Translations under genes and position numbers: made by a program
The notes under the pieces: model-generated
The model's input: only the letters and a program-made list of their open reading frames with translations
Told to the model about the DNA's origin: nothing
Databases searched by the model: none
Part shown: positions 1 through 8,315 of the stretch, one piece after another
Layout: each line of letters starts with the position of its first letter
Numbering within the stretch: the first letter of the stretch is position 1
Source of the DNA: Acetobacteraceae bacterium
GTDB lineage: Bacteria > Pseudomonadota > Alphaproteobacteria > Acetobacterales > Acetobacteraceae
Length of the DNA stretch: 46,692 bases
Direction: 5' to 3'
Assembly: GCA_003151425.1 (NCBI GenBank)
Contig: PLXO01000081.1
Coordinates: forward strand, 1 to 46,692

Positions 1-3
1 ATG

Positions 4-24
4 GGCCAAAATGAGAATTGCTGG
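4..24. repeat. left copy of 21-bp terminal inverted repeat of the window
   Basis: The 21 bases here (beginning ggccaaaatgag) are the exact reverse complement of the last 21 bases of the window (46672-46692). A perfect 21-mer at both extremes is not expected by chance. It suggests that both ends run into the same multicopy repeat, such as the end of an insertion sequence, or that a repeat broke the assembly. No transposase fragment is visible beside it. Confidence 0.75.
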
Positions 25-402
25 CATCGTTGCGGCTGTGCCTGAGTCAGTCGCATGCGTTTCTATCACAGAACAATTGGGCACCGGATGTCTGGGGCAC
101 CGGATGTCTGGGGCGCCGGATGTCTGGGGCGCTTGCATGATCATCGCCTGTTGCAATGGGATGCGGGATCGGCGCACCAGGCCCGATCCGCACCGCTCGC
201 TGCCTGGCCGACGCGGTGGTGCTCCCGGACACGACTTCTGGACCGGATTTCTGTTGTGCAATTGCCACGAATATGCTCGACTTGCAGTCAGGGCCGTCGA
301 TCGGCACCATGCTGGCCAAACGATAGCGAGATCCGCAACAAAGCGGTTGTTGGCCGGCAGCCAACCCAGGACGGCGGTCACGGTCGAACCAGGGGGGACG
401 AT
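25..402. other. gene-free left edge
   Basis: No convincing gene was seen. The open frames crossing it have no recognisable domain, and the only distinct structure is a three-copy 16-bp tandem repeat at 81-128. The acetyltransferase frame is open from 55, but its sequence before about 403 looks non-coding, with compositionally odd and repeat-derived residues. The stretch may be the non-coding end of a mobile element whose terminus is the 4-24 repeat; that is inference. Confidence 0.5.
81..128 (+). repeat. tandem repeat, 16 bp x 3
   Basis: Three adjacent units at 81-96, 97-112 and 113-128 read gcaccggatgtctggg; the third unit differs by one base (gcgccgg). The array lies just inside the window-terminal repeat. 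Multiple short repeats at an element end would fit a transposase-binding array, but no transposase is visible. Confidence 0.8.
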
Positions 403-1386
403 TTGCCGACCGCTGCGAATATCACTGACGCCGTATCGCCGGCGCGCCGCCCCGTGATAGGTCCCCTTGCCGAGCACGATCTGCCGGAGGCCGAGCGTAT
501 CTTTCGCCTGGCGTTTGGCACGTTTCTCGGTGTCCCCGAGCCGGAGACGCTCTGGAGCGATCGGGACTACGTCCATGGCCGCTGGCGCGCACCGCACGTC
601 GCCGCGCTCGGCGCCACGCTCGATGGCCGGCTGGTCGGTTCCAATTTTGCGACAAGATGGGGAAGCGTCGGCTTCTTCGGGCCGATCACCGTGCGCGCGG
701 ATCTCCAGGAGTATGGGATCGGCAAGGCGTTGCTCGCCGCGACGATGGACCAGTTCGACGCCTGGGGGACCAGGCACGCCGGGCTGTTCACCTTCGCGCA
801 CAGCCCCAAGCACGTCGCGCTGTATCAGAAGTTCGGATTCCATGCCCGCTTTCTGACCGCGATCATGTCGGCGCCGGCGCGCCATGCGCAACCACCCACG
901 CACTGGTCGCGCTACAGTGCGCTGAGCGACGCAGAGAAGGTCGCGGCACTGCGTGGCAGCCGGGAGGTGACCGACACGCTCTATCCGGGTCTCGACCTGT
1001 CCGACGAGATCAGCGCGGTGCAGGCGCAGCATCTCGGCGATACCGTGCTGGTCGAAGGTGATGATGGCCTGGCGGCGTTTGCGATCTGCCACTATGGGCC
1101 GCGCAGCGAGGCCGGTGCCGGTGCGTGCTTTGTCAAGTTCGGCGCGGTTCGCGACACGCCGTCCGCTGAACAGGACTATCTGCGGTTGCTGGATGCCTGC
1201 GAGGCGCTCGCGGTGTCCGTCGACATGCCGACCCTGCTGGCCGGCGCGAACCTGGCACGCCACGAGGCCTATCAGCATCTGGTCGCCCGCGGCTTTCGCA
1301 CCGAAATCCAAGGCGTCACCATGCACCGGCGGAACGATCCCGGGTACTGCCGGCCGGGCGTCTACATCATCGACGACTGGCGATAG
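403..1386 (+). CDS. GNAT-family N-acetyltransferase, two-domain
   Basis: Likely transfers an acyl group from acetyl-CoA to an amine; the substrate is unknown. The first 150 residues form a GNAT fold with the acyl-CoA-binding motif A around residues 103-109 (EYGIGKA), followed by the typical 'YQKFGF' strand near residue 145. The C-terminal half (from about residue 180) looks like a second, degenerate GNAT-like domain ending in '...RGFRTEIQGVTMHR'. I chose a TTG start at 403 because a strong Shine-Dalgarno run (AGGGGGG, 391-397) sits 5 bases upstream and the frame before it does not look coding. That gives 327 residues. The frame is open back to 55, so a longer form cannot be excluded. It stands alone, with the next gene 79 bp downstream. 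Confidence 0.75.
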   Translation: MPTAANITDAVSPARRPVIGPLAEHDLPEAERIFRLAFGTFLGVPEPETLWSDRDYVHGRWRAPHVAALGATLDGRLVGSNFATRWGSVGFFGPITVRADLQEYGIGKALLAATMDQFDAWGTRHAGLFTFAHSPKHVALYQKFGFHARFLTAIMSAPARHAQPPTHWSRYSALSDAEKVAALRGSREVTDTLYPGLDLSDEISAVQAQHLGDTVLVEGDDGLAAFAICHYGPRSEAGAGACFVKFGAVRDTPSAEQDYLRLLDACEALAVSVDMPTLLAGANLARHEAYQHLVARGFRTEIQGVTMHRRNDPGYCRPGVYIIDDWR

Positions 1387-1465
1387 CGATCTCAATGTGC
1401 CGTTCTGATGCTCGTGGCACGGGTTGAGTAGCGTAACGAGTGCCTGCGGAACTCAGGAGGCTCAA

Positions 1466-1858
1466 ATGGCGACACTGATCGATGACCATGACGCGATCGC
1501 CAAGGTTGTAGAGCTCTATACAGTTGGCGCGTCGCGCGGCGACGCGGCAATGTTGCGACAGGCATTCCACCCTGATGCGCGGATGTTCGGCCAGGCCGGC
1601 GGCCAACGCGTCGACATGGCGATGGAGCCGTTTTTCGAACTCTCCGCGGCGCATCCGCTCGACAGCGACGGCAGCTACCGCGGCCGCTTGATCTCGGTGC
1701 AACAGTTCGGGGATGCAGCGGTGGCGATCGTCGCCGAGGATGGTTGCTGGGGCGCCGTGTCATTCGTGGACTTACTTTCGCTGAACCGCATCGACGGCGT
1801 CTGGACGATCGTCAACAAGACCTTTGCCCATACCGGCGGCACGATGCCGGTCGGTTAG
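1466..1858 (+). CDS. NTF2-like / lumazine-binding-like family protein
   Basis: A 130-residue single-domain protein of the SnoaL/NTF2-like cone fold. The sequence begins with the family's helix ('IAKVVELYTVGASRGD') followed by 'LRQAFHPDARMFG', and ends with the usual beta-strand 'DGVWTIVNKTFAH'. Members include ketosteroid isomerase-like enzymes and non-catalytic ligand binders, so the exact role is unknown. The ATG at 1466 has a perfect AGGAGG at 1455-1460, five bases upstream, which decides the start. No operon partner. Confidence 0.8.
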   Translation: MATLIDDHDAIAKVVELYTVGASRGDAAMLRQAFHPDARMFGQAGGQRVDMAMEPFFELSAAHPLDSDGSYRGRLISVQQFGDAAVAIVAEDGCWGAVSFVDLLSLNRIDGVWTIVNKTFAHTGGTMPVG

Positions 1859-2001
1859 CCGATGCGAGCATCAGGACAAAAAGGCCAACGATGGGTGCCG
1901 TGGGGCCGGCAGATAGTTTGTAGCGCTATCCGACCCGTGGATGGCGCTTCAAGCCGGCGCGCCGAATGACAGCAGGATCGGTTGTACGTTGTCCCCACCT
2001 C

Positions 2002-3042
2002 CTACCGCACCGCCGCCTCGCCATCCGCCGCGCGCCACACGATGTCATCCGCTTGCACCGAGACCGGCCGCAGCTCCGGCGACCATTCGATGACCCCGTC
2101 GGCGAGCCGCACCCGATGCGCCGCCAGCGCCGGCGCCAGCAGCGCCGCCGGATTCGCTGACGCCAACCCGATCGCCTCATGCGCCGTCGCGATGCCCCAG
2201 GCCACGACGTTGCGCACCGCCTGGTCCAGTTCCAACGACGAGCCCGCCAGCACCGGTGCCCCCGGCTCGCGCACCGCGCCGTCGGCCGTGCGCTCGATCG
2301 CGATTCCCGCAAGCTCGTAGCGCCCGGCGGGTGCCGCGGCGGCCGCCGTCGCATCGGTGACCAGGATCGTCCGCGCCAGGCCCTTCGCGCGCAGCAGCAC
2401 CCGCAGCGCGAAGGGCGGAACGTGGATACCGTCCGCGATGAAGCTCGCGCTCAGCCGGTCCTCGGCAAGCTGCGCCAGCAACGGGTTGTCGAACTTCGGC
2501 AAGAGATGTGGCAACCCGTTGCCGAGATGCGTGCTCAGCACCGCGCCCAGCTCCGCCGCCCGCGCCACCTCCGCCGCGCGCGCAGCCGAATGCCCAATCG
2601 CCACCAACGTACCGCGCCCGCGCGCCCAGTCGATCAGCGCCTCCGCCCCGGGGCGCTCGGGCGCCAACGTCAGCAGCAGGATGGGACGGCGCAGCGGCGC
2701 GGCCAGCCGCTCCAGCAGCCCGACATCGGCCTCGATCATCGCCGTCGGCGGATGGCACCCGGCATAACCCGGCGCGGGGTTCAGGAACGGCCCCTCCAGG
2801 TGGTAGCCGGGCACCATGACCGGCCCCAGGCGCGAGCCCGCAACCGCCGCATCCAATGCGGCGAAACGCGCGGCAATCACCGCCTCGCGCGCGGTGATTA
2901 AGGTGGGAAGGCAGGATGTCACGCCGGTGCGCAGCATCGCCCCCAGCGCGTGGTCGAGCGTCTCGGCGGTCAACGCCACGCTGTTGAAATCGACGCCGGC
3001 AAAGCCGTTCACCTGCAGGTCGATCAGCCCGGCGCTGTGCAT
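2002..3042 (-). CDS. nagA: N-acetylglucosamine-6-phosphate deacetylase, N-terminally short
   Basis: Would hydrolyse N-acetylglucosamine-6-phosphate to glucosamine-6-phosphate and acetate in amino-sugar catabolism or cell-wall recycling (cytoplasm). Amidohydrolase-barrel motifs are present: Q10/N12 in 'IDLQVNG', E83 in 'HLEGPFLN', H151 in 'GHS', H172 in 'THLGN' and the catalytic D230 in 'VTDAT'. The protein has 346 residues and begins directly at the first barrel strand ('[13 protein letters not shown]'). Classical NagA has some 45-50 residues before this point that build half of the small beta-sandwich domain. Upstream DNA is the promoter region of the divergent ftsH, so the missing part is not just a wrong start. 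It may be a shortened but functional form. No nagB or transporter lies nearby. Confidence 0.85.
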   Translation of the reverse strand: MHSAGLIDLQVNGFAGVDFNSVALTAETLDHALGAMLRTGVTSCLPTLITAREAVIAARFAALDAAVAGSRLGPVMVPGYHLEGPFLNPAPGYAGCHPPTAMIEADVGLLERLAAPLRRPILLLTLAPERPGAEALIDWARGRGTLVAIGHSAARAAEVARAAELGAVLSTHLGNGLPHLLPKFDNPLLAQLAEDRLSASFIADGIHVPPFALRVLLRAKGLARTILVTDATAAAAAPAGRYELAGIAIERTADGAVREPGAPVLAGSSLELDQAVRNVVAWGIATAHEAIGLASANPAALLAPALAAHRVRLADGVIEWSPELRPVSVQADDIVWRAADGEAAVR

Positions 3043-3184
3043 GGCGCGACGTTGGTCGCGCGGTCGAAGCCCTGTCAATCGGCCCCGGTCAATCGGCTTG
3101 TGGTTGCGACCGAGCGCGGGCTCGTGGTTGCGTTCGCGCGGTCGTTGCGTTCATCCTCGATGCAAATTCACAAGGGGACGCGCC

Positions 3185-5020
3185 GTGCCGGCAGCACAAC
3201 CACAGAACCCGCTCCCGCTCTGGCTGATCACGCTGGCACTGATCGGTGCCGCGGCGGTCACGCTGCTGACCAGCCAGGGTGCCGGCACCTCGGCGATTCC
3301 CTACAGCCAGTTCCAGCAATTGCTGGACGACGGCAAGGTGACCAAGGTGGTCGTCTCCGGCGACAGCATCCGCGGCACGCTGTCGGAGAAGCTACCCGAC
3401 GGCAACGACAACTTCACCACCGTGCAGGTGCCACCCGATCTCGCCACGACGCTGGCGAAGCACAAGGTTGAGTTCTCCGCGGTCGGCGGTGCCGGCCCGC
3501 TCGGCACGTTGCTGTCCTGGGTGTTGCCGCCGCTGCTGTTCGTCGGCGTGTGGTTGTTCGCCGCGCGTGCCATGGGCGGGCGCGGCGGCATGGGCGGCGG
3601 CTTCGGCGGCGGGTTGCTGTCCGTCGGTCGCTCGCGCGCAAAGCTGGTTGCCGAAACCGACGTGAAAGTCAGCTTCGCCGATGTCGCCGGCGTGGACGAG
3701 GCGAAGGACGAGCTGCACGAGATCGTCGATTTCCTGAAGAAGCCCGACGAATACACCCGGCTCGGCGCGCACATCCCGCGAGGCATCCTGCTGGTCGGCC
3801 CGCCCGGCACCGGCAAGACGCTGCTGGCCCGCGCGGTGGCCGGCGAGGCCGGCGTGCCGTTCTACTCCACCAACGGCGCCGAGTTCGTCGAGATGTTCGT
3901 CGGCGTCGGCGCCGCCCGCGTGCGCGACCTGTTCGAGCAGGCGCGCAAAACCTCGCCCTGCATCATCTTCATCGACGAGCTCGACGCGCTGGGCCGTGCC
4001 CGCGGCGCCAGCCCGATGGGTGGGCAGGACGAGAAGGAGCAGACGCTCAACCAGTTGCTGGCTGAAATGGACGGGTTCGATCGCTCGGTGGCGATCGTTA
4101 TCCTGGCGGCCACCAACCGGCCGGAGATTCTTGATCCTGCGTTGCTGCGCGCCGGGCGGTTCGATCGCCAGGTGCTGGTGGATCGGCCGGACAAGTCGGG
4201 GCGCGTGGATATCCTGCGCATCCACCTGAAGCCGCTGAAGCTCGCCGACGACGTGAAGCTGGAAGACATCGCCGCGTTGACGCCGGGCTTCAGCGGCGCC
4301 GACCTGGCCAATCTCGGCAACGAGGCCGCGCTGCTGGCGACGCGACGCCACGCGGACTCGATCGCGATGGCGGATTTCACCGGCGCGGTGGAACGCATCG
4401 TTGCGGGACTGGAGAAACGCTCGCGCATCCTGATCCCGAAAGAGCGGCGCACGGTGGCGTATCACGAGATGGGCCACGCGCTGGTCGCACTGGCCATTCC
4501 AGGGACGGATCCGGTGCAGAAGGTCTCGATCATCCCGCGTGGCATCGGCGCGCTGGGCTATACGATGCAGCGCCCGACCGATGACCGCTTCCTGATGAGC
4601 CGGCAGGAGCTGGAGGACAAGATGGCGGTGCTGATGGGCGGGCGCGCGGCGGAGATGATCGTGGGCGACGACGTCTCCACCGGCGCGTCCGACGATCTGG
4701 CCAAGGCGACCGATATCGCGCGCGGCATGGTGCTGCGGTTCGGCATGGATCCCGGGCTTGGTCCGGTTGCCTGGGACACCGAGCAGGGAAATTTCCTGCA
4801 ACAGCCTGGCATGTTCTGGCAGCGGCGGCGCTACAGCGAGCAGACCGCGCATGAGATTGACGTGGCGGTGCGCAACCATCTCGATACGGCGCTGGAACGG
4901 GCGCTGGAAATCCTGCGTGGCAACCGCGCCGCGCTGGACACCGGCGCCGAGGCGCTGCTGGCGCACGAGACGCTGTCGGGCGATGAGATCCCCCGTCCTA
5001 CCCCGGTGGAGACGCTTTGA
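3185..5020 (+). CDS. ftsH: ATP-dependent zinc metalloprotease FtsH
   Basis: Membrane-anchored AAA+ protease that degrades misfolded membrane proteins and selected cytosolic regulators. The 611-residue protein has an N-terminal membrane segment (about 10-30), a periplasmic domain, and a second membrane segment around 105-125 followed by a glycine-rich stretch. The AAA domain has Walker A GPPGTGKT (205-212) and Walker B '[10 protein letters not shown]'. The protease domain has the zinc motif HEMGH (427-431), where most homologues have HEAGH, and the third-ligand region '[10 protein letters not shown]'. I chose the GTG start at 3185 because AAGGGG (3172-3177) precedes it and it gives the normal family length. 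The gene lacks the usual tilS upstream and folP/glmM downstream neighbours, so it may be a second ftsH copy; that is inference. Confidence 0.93.
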   Translation: MPAAQPQNPLPLWLITLALIGAAAVTLLTSQGAGTSAIPYSQFQQLLDDGKVTKVVVSGDSIRGTLSEKLPDGNDNFTTVQVPPDLATTLAKHKVEFSAVGGAGPLGTLLSWVLPPLLFVGVWLFAARAMGGRGGMGGGFGGGLLSVGRSRAKLVAETDVKVSFADVAGVDEAKDELHEIVDFLKKPDEYTRLGAHIPRGILLVGPPGTGKTLLARAVAGEAGVPFYSTNGAEFVEMFVGVGAARVRDLFEQARKTSPCIIFIDELDALGRARGASPMGGQDEKEQTLNQLLAEMDGFDRSVAIVILAATNRPEILDPALLRAGRFDRQVLVDRPDKSGRVDILRIHLKPLKLADDVKLEDIAALTPGFSGADLANLGNEAALLATRRHADSIAMADFTGAVERIVAGLEKRSRILIPKERRTVAYHEMGHALVALAIPGTDPVQKVSIIPRGIGALGYTMQRPTDDRFLMSRQELEDKMAVLMGGRAAEMIVGDDVSTGASDDLAKATDIARGMVLRFGMDPGLGPVAWDTEQGNFLQQPGMFWQRRRYSEQTAHEIDVAVRNHLDTALERALEILRGNRAALDTGAEALLAHETLSGDEIPRPTPVETL

Positions 5021-5040
5021 CACCGTTTCCCTCTCGTTAT

Positions 5041-5143
5041 GGCCGTGCCCGGACTTGTTCCGGGGATCATCCCGGCCATCCGTCGCGATACGGTGCTGGC
5101 GGGGATGGCCGGGATGATCGCGGGGACAAGTCCGGGGACGGCC
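5041..5143. repeat. large imperfect inverted repeat (41-nt arms)
   Basis: The arms 5041-5081 and 5103-5143 match at 37 of 41 positions with a 21-base loop. They contain the tract cccggacttgt and the core gatcatcccggccatcc. It lies between ftsH and the amino-acid transporter operon. It could end ftsH transcription or be an interspersed palindromic element. The strong similarity of both arms favours a repeat-family origin. Confidence 0.85.
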
Positions 5144-5227
5144 TTGACGTGGGGGGGCAGTTGCCTCCTGGTGTGATCGTGATACCATTCGGGTCAACGT
5201 TCGGACACCAGCACGGGGGACAGATCG

Positions 5228-6148
5228 ATGATGAATTTGTGGCGTCGGGGTTTCATTGCGGGAGCAGGCGCTGCGCTTGTCACCGCATCGGGCCAGCGCG
5301 CTGGCGCGGCACCTTCATTCAAGACCGTCACGCCGGGTGTTCTGACCATCGCGAACAGCAACGAGATGCCGATGATCGCCATGGTAGACGGCAAGCTGAT
5401 CGGCTCGGACGCCGAGATCATCGCAACAATCGCCAAGAAGCTGGGGCTGGGCGTCGTCTCGGCGCAGATGGAGTGGTCCGCCACGGTGCAGTCCGTCAAA
5501 AGCGGGCGTGCCGACGTCATGGTCGGCAACATGGGCTGGACGCCGGCGCGCGCCGCCGTGCTCGCGATCACCGATGCGATCTACTATGCTGGCGCCTTCG
5601 TCTGCATGAAGCAGGATAAGCCCTTTACCAAGGCCATCACGATAAGCGACATCAAAGGCCACTCGATCGGCACCGTGAACGGCTTCACCATCGTGCCCGA
5701 AATGAAGAAAATACCGGGGACATCGGACGTGAAGCTTTATGACAACAGCGATGGCTGTGTGCGGGACGTGGTGGCGGGACGGCTCGATTTCGGTGTGCTG
5801 GACGGGCCGCTGGTGGACTACATGATCCTGAAGAACCCGAACTGGAACCTCAAGCAGGTGGCGCTGGTGGCGGATCCGGACTACCCGCAGCTCACCAGCA
5901 AGCAACACACCGTGGCGGGAATGAACCAGGAGAACCATGACCTGTTCGACGCCGTGAATGCCGGCGTGAAATGGATGTGGAAGACCAAGCAGAACGCCGC
6001 GCTGATGCAGAAATACGGCATCGGCAACCCGGATTATCTGGTCGCGCCGGAAAAGGACCCCCGCGTCGGCGTTGACCGTGATGCCACCGACAACGTGATC
6101 GGGCCGGGCGCCCACACGACAAAGGATTTCTCGTCGCTGTTTGCCTGA
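5228..6148 (+). CDS. amino-acid ABC transporter substrate-binding protein (family 3)
   Basis: Periplasmic receptor of a polar amino-acid ABC importer, 306 residues. The N-terminus carries a signal peptide with a twin-arginine look ('WRRGFIAGAGAALV') and a likely cleavage near residue 26-28. The mature protein has the SBP_bac_3 pattern: 'GVLTIANSNEMPMIAMVDGKLIGSDAEIIATIAKKLG', 'VKSGRADVMVGNMGWTPAR', and a C-terminal 'KYGIGNPDYL'. It is the first gene of a four-part transporter operon closed by an FAD oxidoreductase; only 3 bases separate it from the ATPase start. The ligand cannot be read from sequence. The oxidase neighbour suggests an amino acid or amine. Confidence 0.9.
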   Translation: MMNLWRRGFIAGAGAALVTASGQRAGAAPSFKTVTPGVLTIANSNEMPMIAMVDGKLIGSDAEIIATIAKKLGLGVVSAQMEWSATVQSVKSGRADVMVGNMGWTPARAAVLAITDAIYYAGAFVCMKQDKPFTKAITISDIKGHSIGTVNGFTIVPEMKKIPGTSDVKLYDNSDGCVRDVVAGRLDFGVLDGPLVDYMILKNPNWNLKQVALVADPDYPQLTSKQHTVAGMNQENHDLFDAVNAGVKWMWKTKQNAALMQKYGIGNPDYLVAPEKDPRVGVDRDATDNVIGPGAHTTKDFSSLFA

Positions 6149-6151
6149 TTG

Positions 6152-7000
6152 ATGTCGGACGCCAACGGCGCAGACGCGCCAGCCTACCTGGTTCAGGTCA
6201 GCGGACTGTCCAAGCGGTTCGGCGAGACGTACGTCCTCAGCGACGTCGATCTCGCCGTCACCGCCGGCGAGAAGGTGGCGATCATCGGCCCCAGCGGCTC
6301 CGGCAAGACCACCCTGCTGCGTTGCGTTGCCCATCTGGAACGGCCGACCGCCGGGCATGTTGCGATCGCGGGTCAGCGGATCGGCGAGAAGCTGGTCAAC
6401 GGCAGATGGCGCGAGATGTCGGACCGCGAGATCGCGCAGATCCGTACCGGCATCGGCATGGTGTTCCAACGTTTCAACCTGTTTCCGCATCTGACCGCGC
6501 TGGAAAACGTCATGCTCGGCCCGACCCGGGTGCTGAAACAAAGTCGCGCCGAGGCCGAGCCGCTGGCGCGGGAGCTGCTACGCAAGGTGGGTCTCGCGCA
6601 CAAGGCGGCCGACTATCCGGAGCGTCTGTCCGGCGGCCAGCAGCAGCGCGTCGCCATTGCCCGGTCGCTCGCGATGCAACCGCGGCTGATGCTGTTCGAC
6701 GAAGCGACCTCGGCGCTCGATCCCGAGCTGATAGGCGAGGTGCTGAGCGTCATGCGGACCCTGGCGCAGGACGGGATGACGATGCTGATCGTTACGCACG
6801 AAATGCAGTTCGCCGAGGACGTCGCCGACCGCGTCATCGTCATGGACCATGGCCGCATTGTCGATGAGGGTCCGCCGCACGAGCTGTTCCGCTCGCCGTC
6901 GCATCCCCGCACGCAGGCCTTCCTGCGTGCCGTGGTGGATCGCCAAACAATGAGCGACGCGGCGCCCGAGACGTCGGGGCCGGAGGCGGCGGCGCCGTGA
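6152..7000 (+). CDS. amino-acid ABC transporter ATP-binding protein
   Basis: Cytoplasmic ATPase of the polar amino-acid importer (GlnQ/HisP group), 282 residues from the ATG at 6152. An in-frame TTG directly before it is the alternative start. Walker A is GPSGSGKT (46-53), the Q-loop lies in 'GMVFQRFNLFPHLTALEN', the signature LSGGQQQR starts at about 159, Walker B is 'LMLFDEATSALDP', and the H-loop is in 'LIVTHEM'. The loop between strands near 70-90 ('GQRIGEKLVNGRWREMSDREIAQ') is longer than in classical GlnQ. The stop codon overlaps the GTG of the first permease (GTGA), indicating translational coupling. Confidence 0.93.
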   Translation: MSDANGADAPAYLVQVSGLSKRFGETYVLSDVDLAVTAGEKVAIIGPSGSGKTTLLRCVAHLERPTAGHVAIAGQRIGEKLVNGRWREMSDREIAQIRTGIGMVFQRFNLFPHLTALENVMLGPTRVLKQSRAEAEPLARELLRKVGLAHKAADYPERLSGGQQQRVAIARSLAMQPRLMLFDEATSALDPELIGEVLSVMRTLAQDGMTMLIVTHEMQFAEDVADRVIVMDHGRIVDEGPPHELFRSPSHPRTQAFLRAVVDRQTMSDAAPETSGPEAAAP

Positions 7001-7653
7001 ATGCCTGGCTCACGGTGTGGGGCCTGCTTCCGGTCCTGCTGATCGGCGCCATCACCACCGTGCAGGTCACCGCCGGCGGCTTCGTCGTGGCCGTGCTGAT
7101 CGGCCTCGGTTGCGCAATCATGCAGAACTTCCGCTCGCGCCTGCTGCGTGCGGTGATTGCGGTCTATGTCGATGTGTTCCGGGCGGTTCCCGTGCTGACC
7201 CAGCTTTTCATCATCTATTTCGGCCTGACCGAGATCGGCATCCGGTTGGATCCGGTACCCTCCGCCATCGTCGGGTTCGGCATCAACGGCGGCGCCTACC
7301 TGACCGAGGTGTTCCGCGCCGGTATCGAGTCGGTCCATCAGGGGCAGTTGGAAGCGGCGCAGATGCTGGGCATGACGCGCCTCCGGGCGATGCGCATCAT
7401 CATCCTGCCGCAGGCCATGCGCGTCGTGCTGCCGCCGCTGGGCAATTTTGCCATCGGGCTGCTGAAGGATACCGCGCTGGCCTCCGCGGTGGCTGCGCCC
7501 GAGCTTATGTTCCGTGCCCGGAACCTGGTCGACCGGACATTTCTCAGCACGCAGATCTACGCAGTAACGGCGGTGATCTATCTCGCGATGAGCCTGCCGC
7601 TGGGCCACCTGACGCGCCGGGCGGAGGCGCGCGTGGCGCGCGGGCGGCGATGA
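6997..7653 (+). CDS. amino-acid ABC transporter permease (HisMQ type), first
   Basis: Inner-membrane subunit, 218 residues, of the polar amino-acid importer. It shows several hydrophobic segments and the family signature 'FRAVPVLTQLFIIYFGL', then the cytoplasmic EAA loop 'EAAQMLGMTRLRAMRIIILPQAMR' that contacts the ATPase. The GTG start at 6997 overlaps the ATPase stop by four bases, and its own stop overlaps the next start (ATGA). Together with the following gene it should form a heterodimeric channel. Confidence 0.92.
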   Translation: MNAWLTVWGLLPVLLIGAITTVQVTAGGFVVAVLIGLGCAIMQNFRSRLLRAVIAVYVDVFRAVPVLTQLFIIYFGLTEIGIRLDPVPSAIVGFGINGGAYLTEVFRAGIESVHQGQLEAAQMLGMTRLRAMRIIILPQAMRVVLPPLGNFAIGLLKDTALASAVAAPELMFRARNLVDRTFLSTQIYAVTAVIYLAMSLPLGHLTRRAEARVARGRR

Positions 7654-8315
7654 GCTGGGCCATCTTCATCGCCAGCATGCCCGAGCTGCTGGTGGCGGCG
7701 CTGGGCACGCTGAAGATGACAGCCCTGGCCTTCATCTTTGCGGCGATCCTCGGTCTGCTGCTCGCCATCCTGCGGATGTCGGGCGGCGTGGCGGGGCGTC
7801 TCGCCTTTACGTACATCGAACTGGTGCGTGGCACGCCGGCGCTGACATTGCTGTTCCTGATCTACTTCGGCCTGGTGCCGCTCGGCATCGTGCTGCAGGC
7901 ATTCCCCGCCGCGGTGGTGGCGCTCGGCCTGAACGGCGCCGCCTATCTGGCCGAGGTCTATCGCGCCGGCATCCAGGCCGTCGACGCCGGCCAGCGCGAG
8001 GCGGCACAGATGATCGGGCTGCGCCGGCGGCAGGTGATGCGACATGTCATCCTGCCGCAGTCGCTGCCCGCCGTGCTGCCGCCGATGGGCAACTATCTTG
8101 TCTCGCTGCTGAAGGATACGTCGATTGCCTCGCTGATCTCGGCGCCGGAACTGATGCTGCGGTCGCGCGATCTGGCGGGGACGTACTACTTGCCCATGGA
8201 GTATTATCTTCTCGCCGGCGCAATGTACCTGGTCATGGCGTGGCCCATGATGCAAGGCGTGCGCAAGCTGGAACGTTACTTCGCGCGCGGTCGGTTGGAG
8301 GGAGGCAGAGCATGA
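7650..8315 (+). CDS. amino-acid ABC transporter permease (HisMQ type), second
   Basis: The second membrane subunit, 221 residues, paralogous to its upstream neighbour. It has 'LVRGTPALTLLFLIYFGLVPLGIVL' and the EAA loop 'EAAQMIGLRRRQVMRHVILPQSLP'. The ATG at 7650 overlaps the preceding TGA, and its own stop overlaps the ATG of the oxidoreductase. The frame extends further upstream inside the first permease, but that part is a shadow and the ATGA start is the natural one. Confidence 0.92.
   Translation: MSWAIFIASMPELLVAALGTLKMTALAFIFAAILGLLLAILRMSGGVAGRLAFTYIELVRGTPALTLLFLIYFGLVPLGIVLQAFPAAVVALGLNGAAYLAEVYRAGIQAVDAGQREAAQMIGLRRRQVMRHVILPQSLPAVLPPMGNYLVSLLKDTSIASLISAPELMLRSRDLAGTYYLPMEYYLLAGAMYLVMAWPMMQGVRKLERYFARGRLEGGRA

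Noticed and set aside
11-457. 148-codon open frame at the left edge as a gene
   Set aside because: It runs through the tandem repeat and overlaps the acetyltransferase start, has no domain, and lacks a ribosome-binding site.
3392-5197. 601-codon open frame on the minus strand opposite ftsH
   Set aside because: Its product is rich in Arg/His/Gln without any domain and mirrors the high-GC codon pattern of ftsH; it is a shadow.
5017-5619. 200-codon plus-strand frame covering the palindrome after ftsH
   Set aside because: It is translated from the hairpin repeat and overlaps the signal peptide of the binding protein; not coding.
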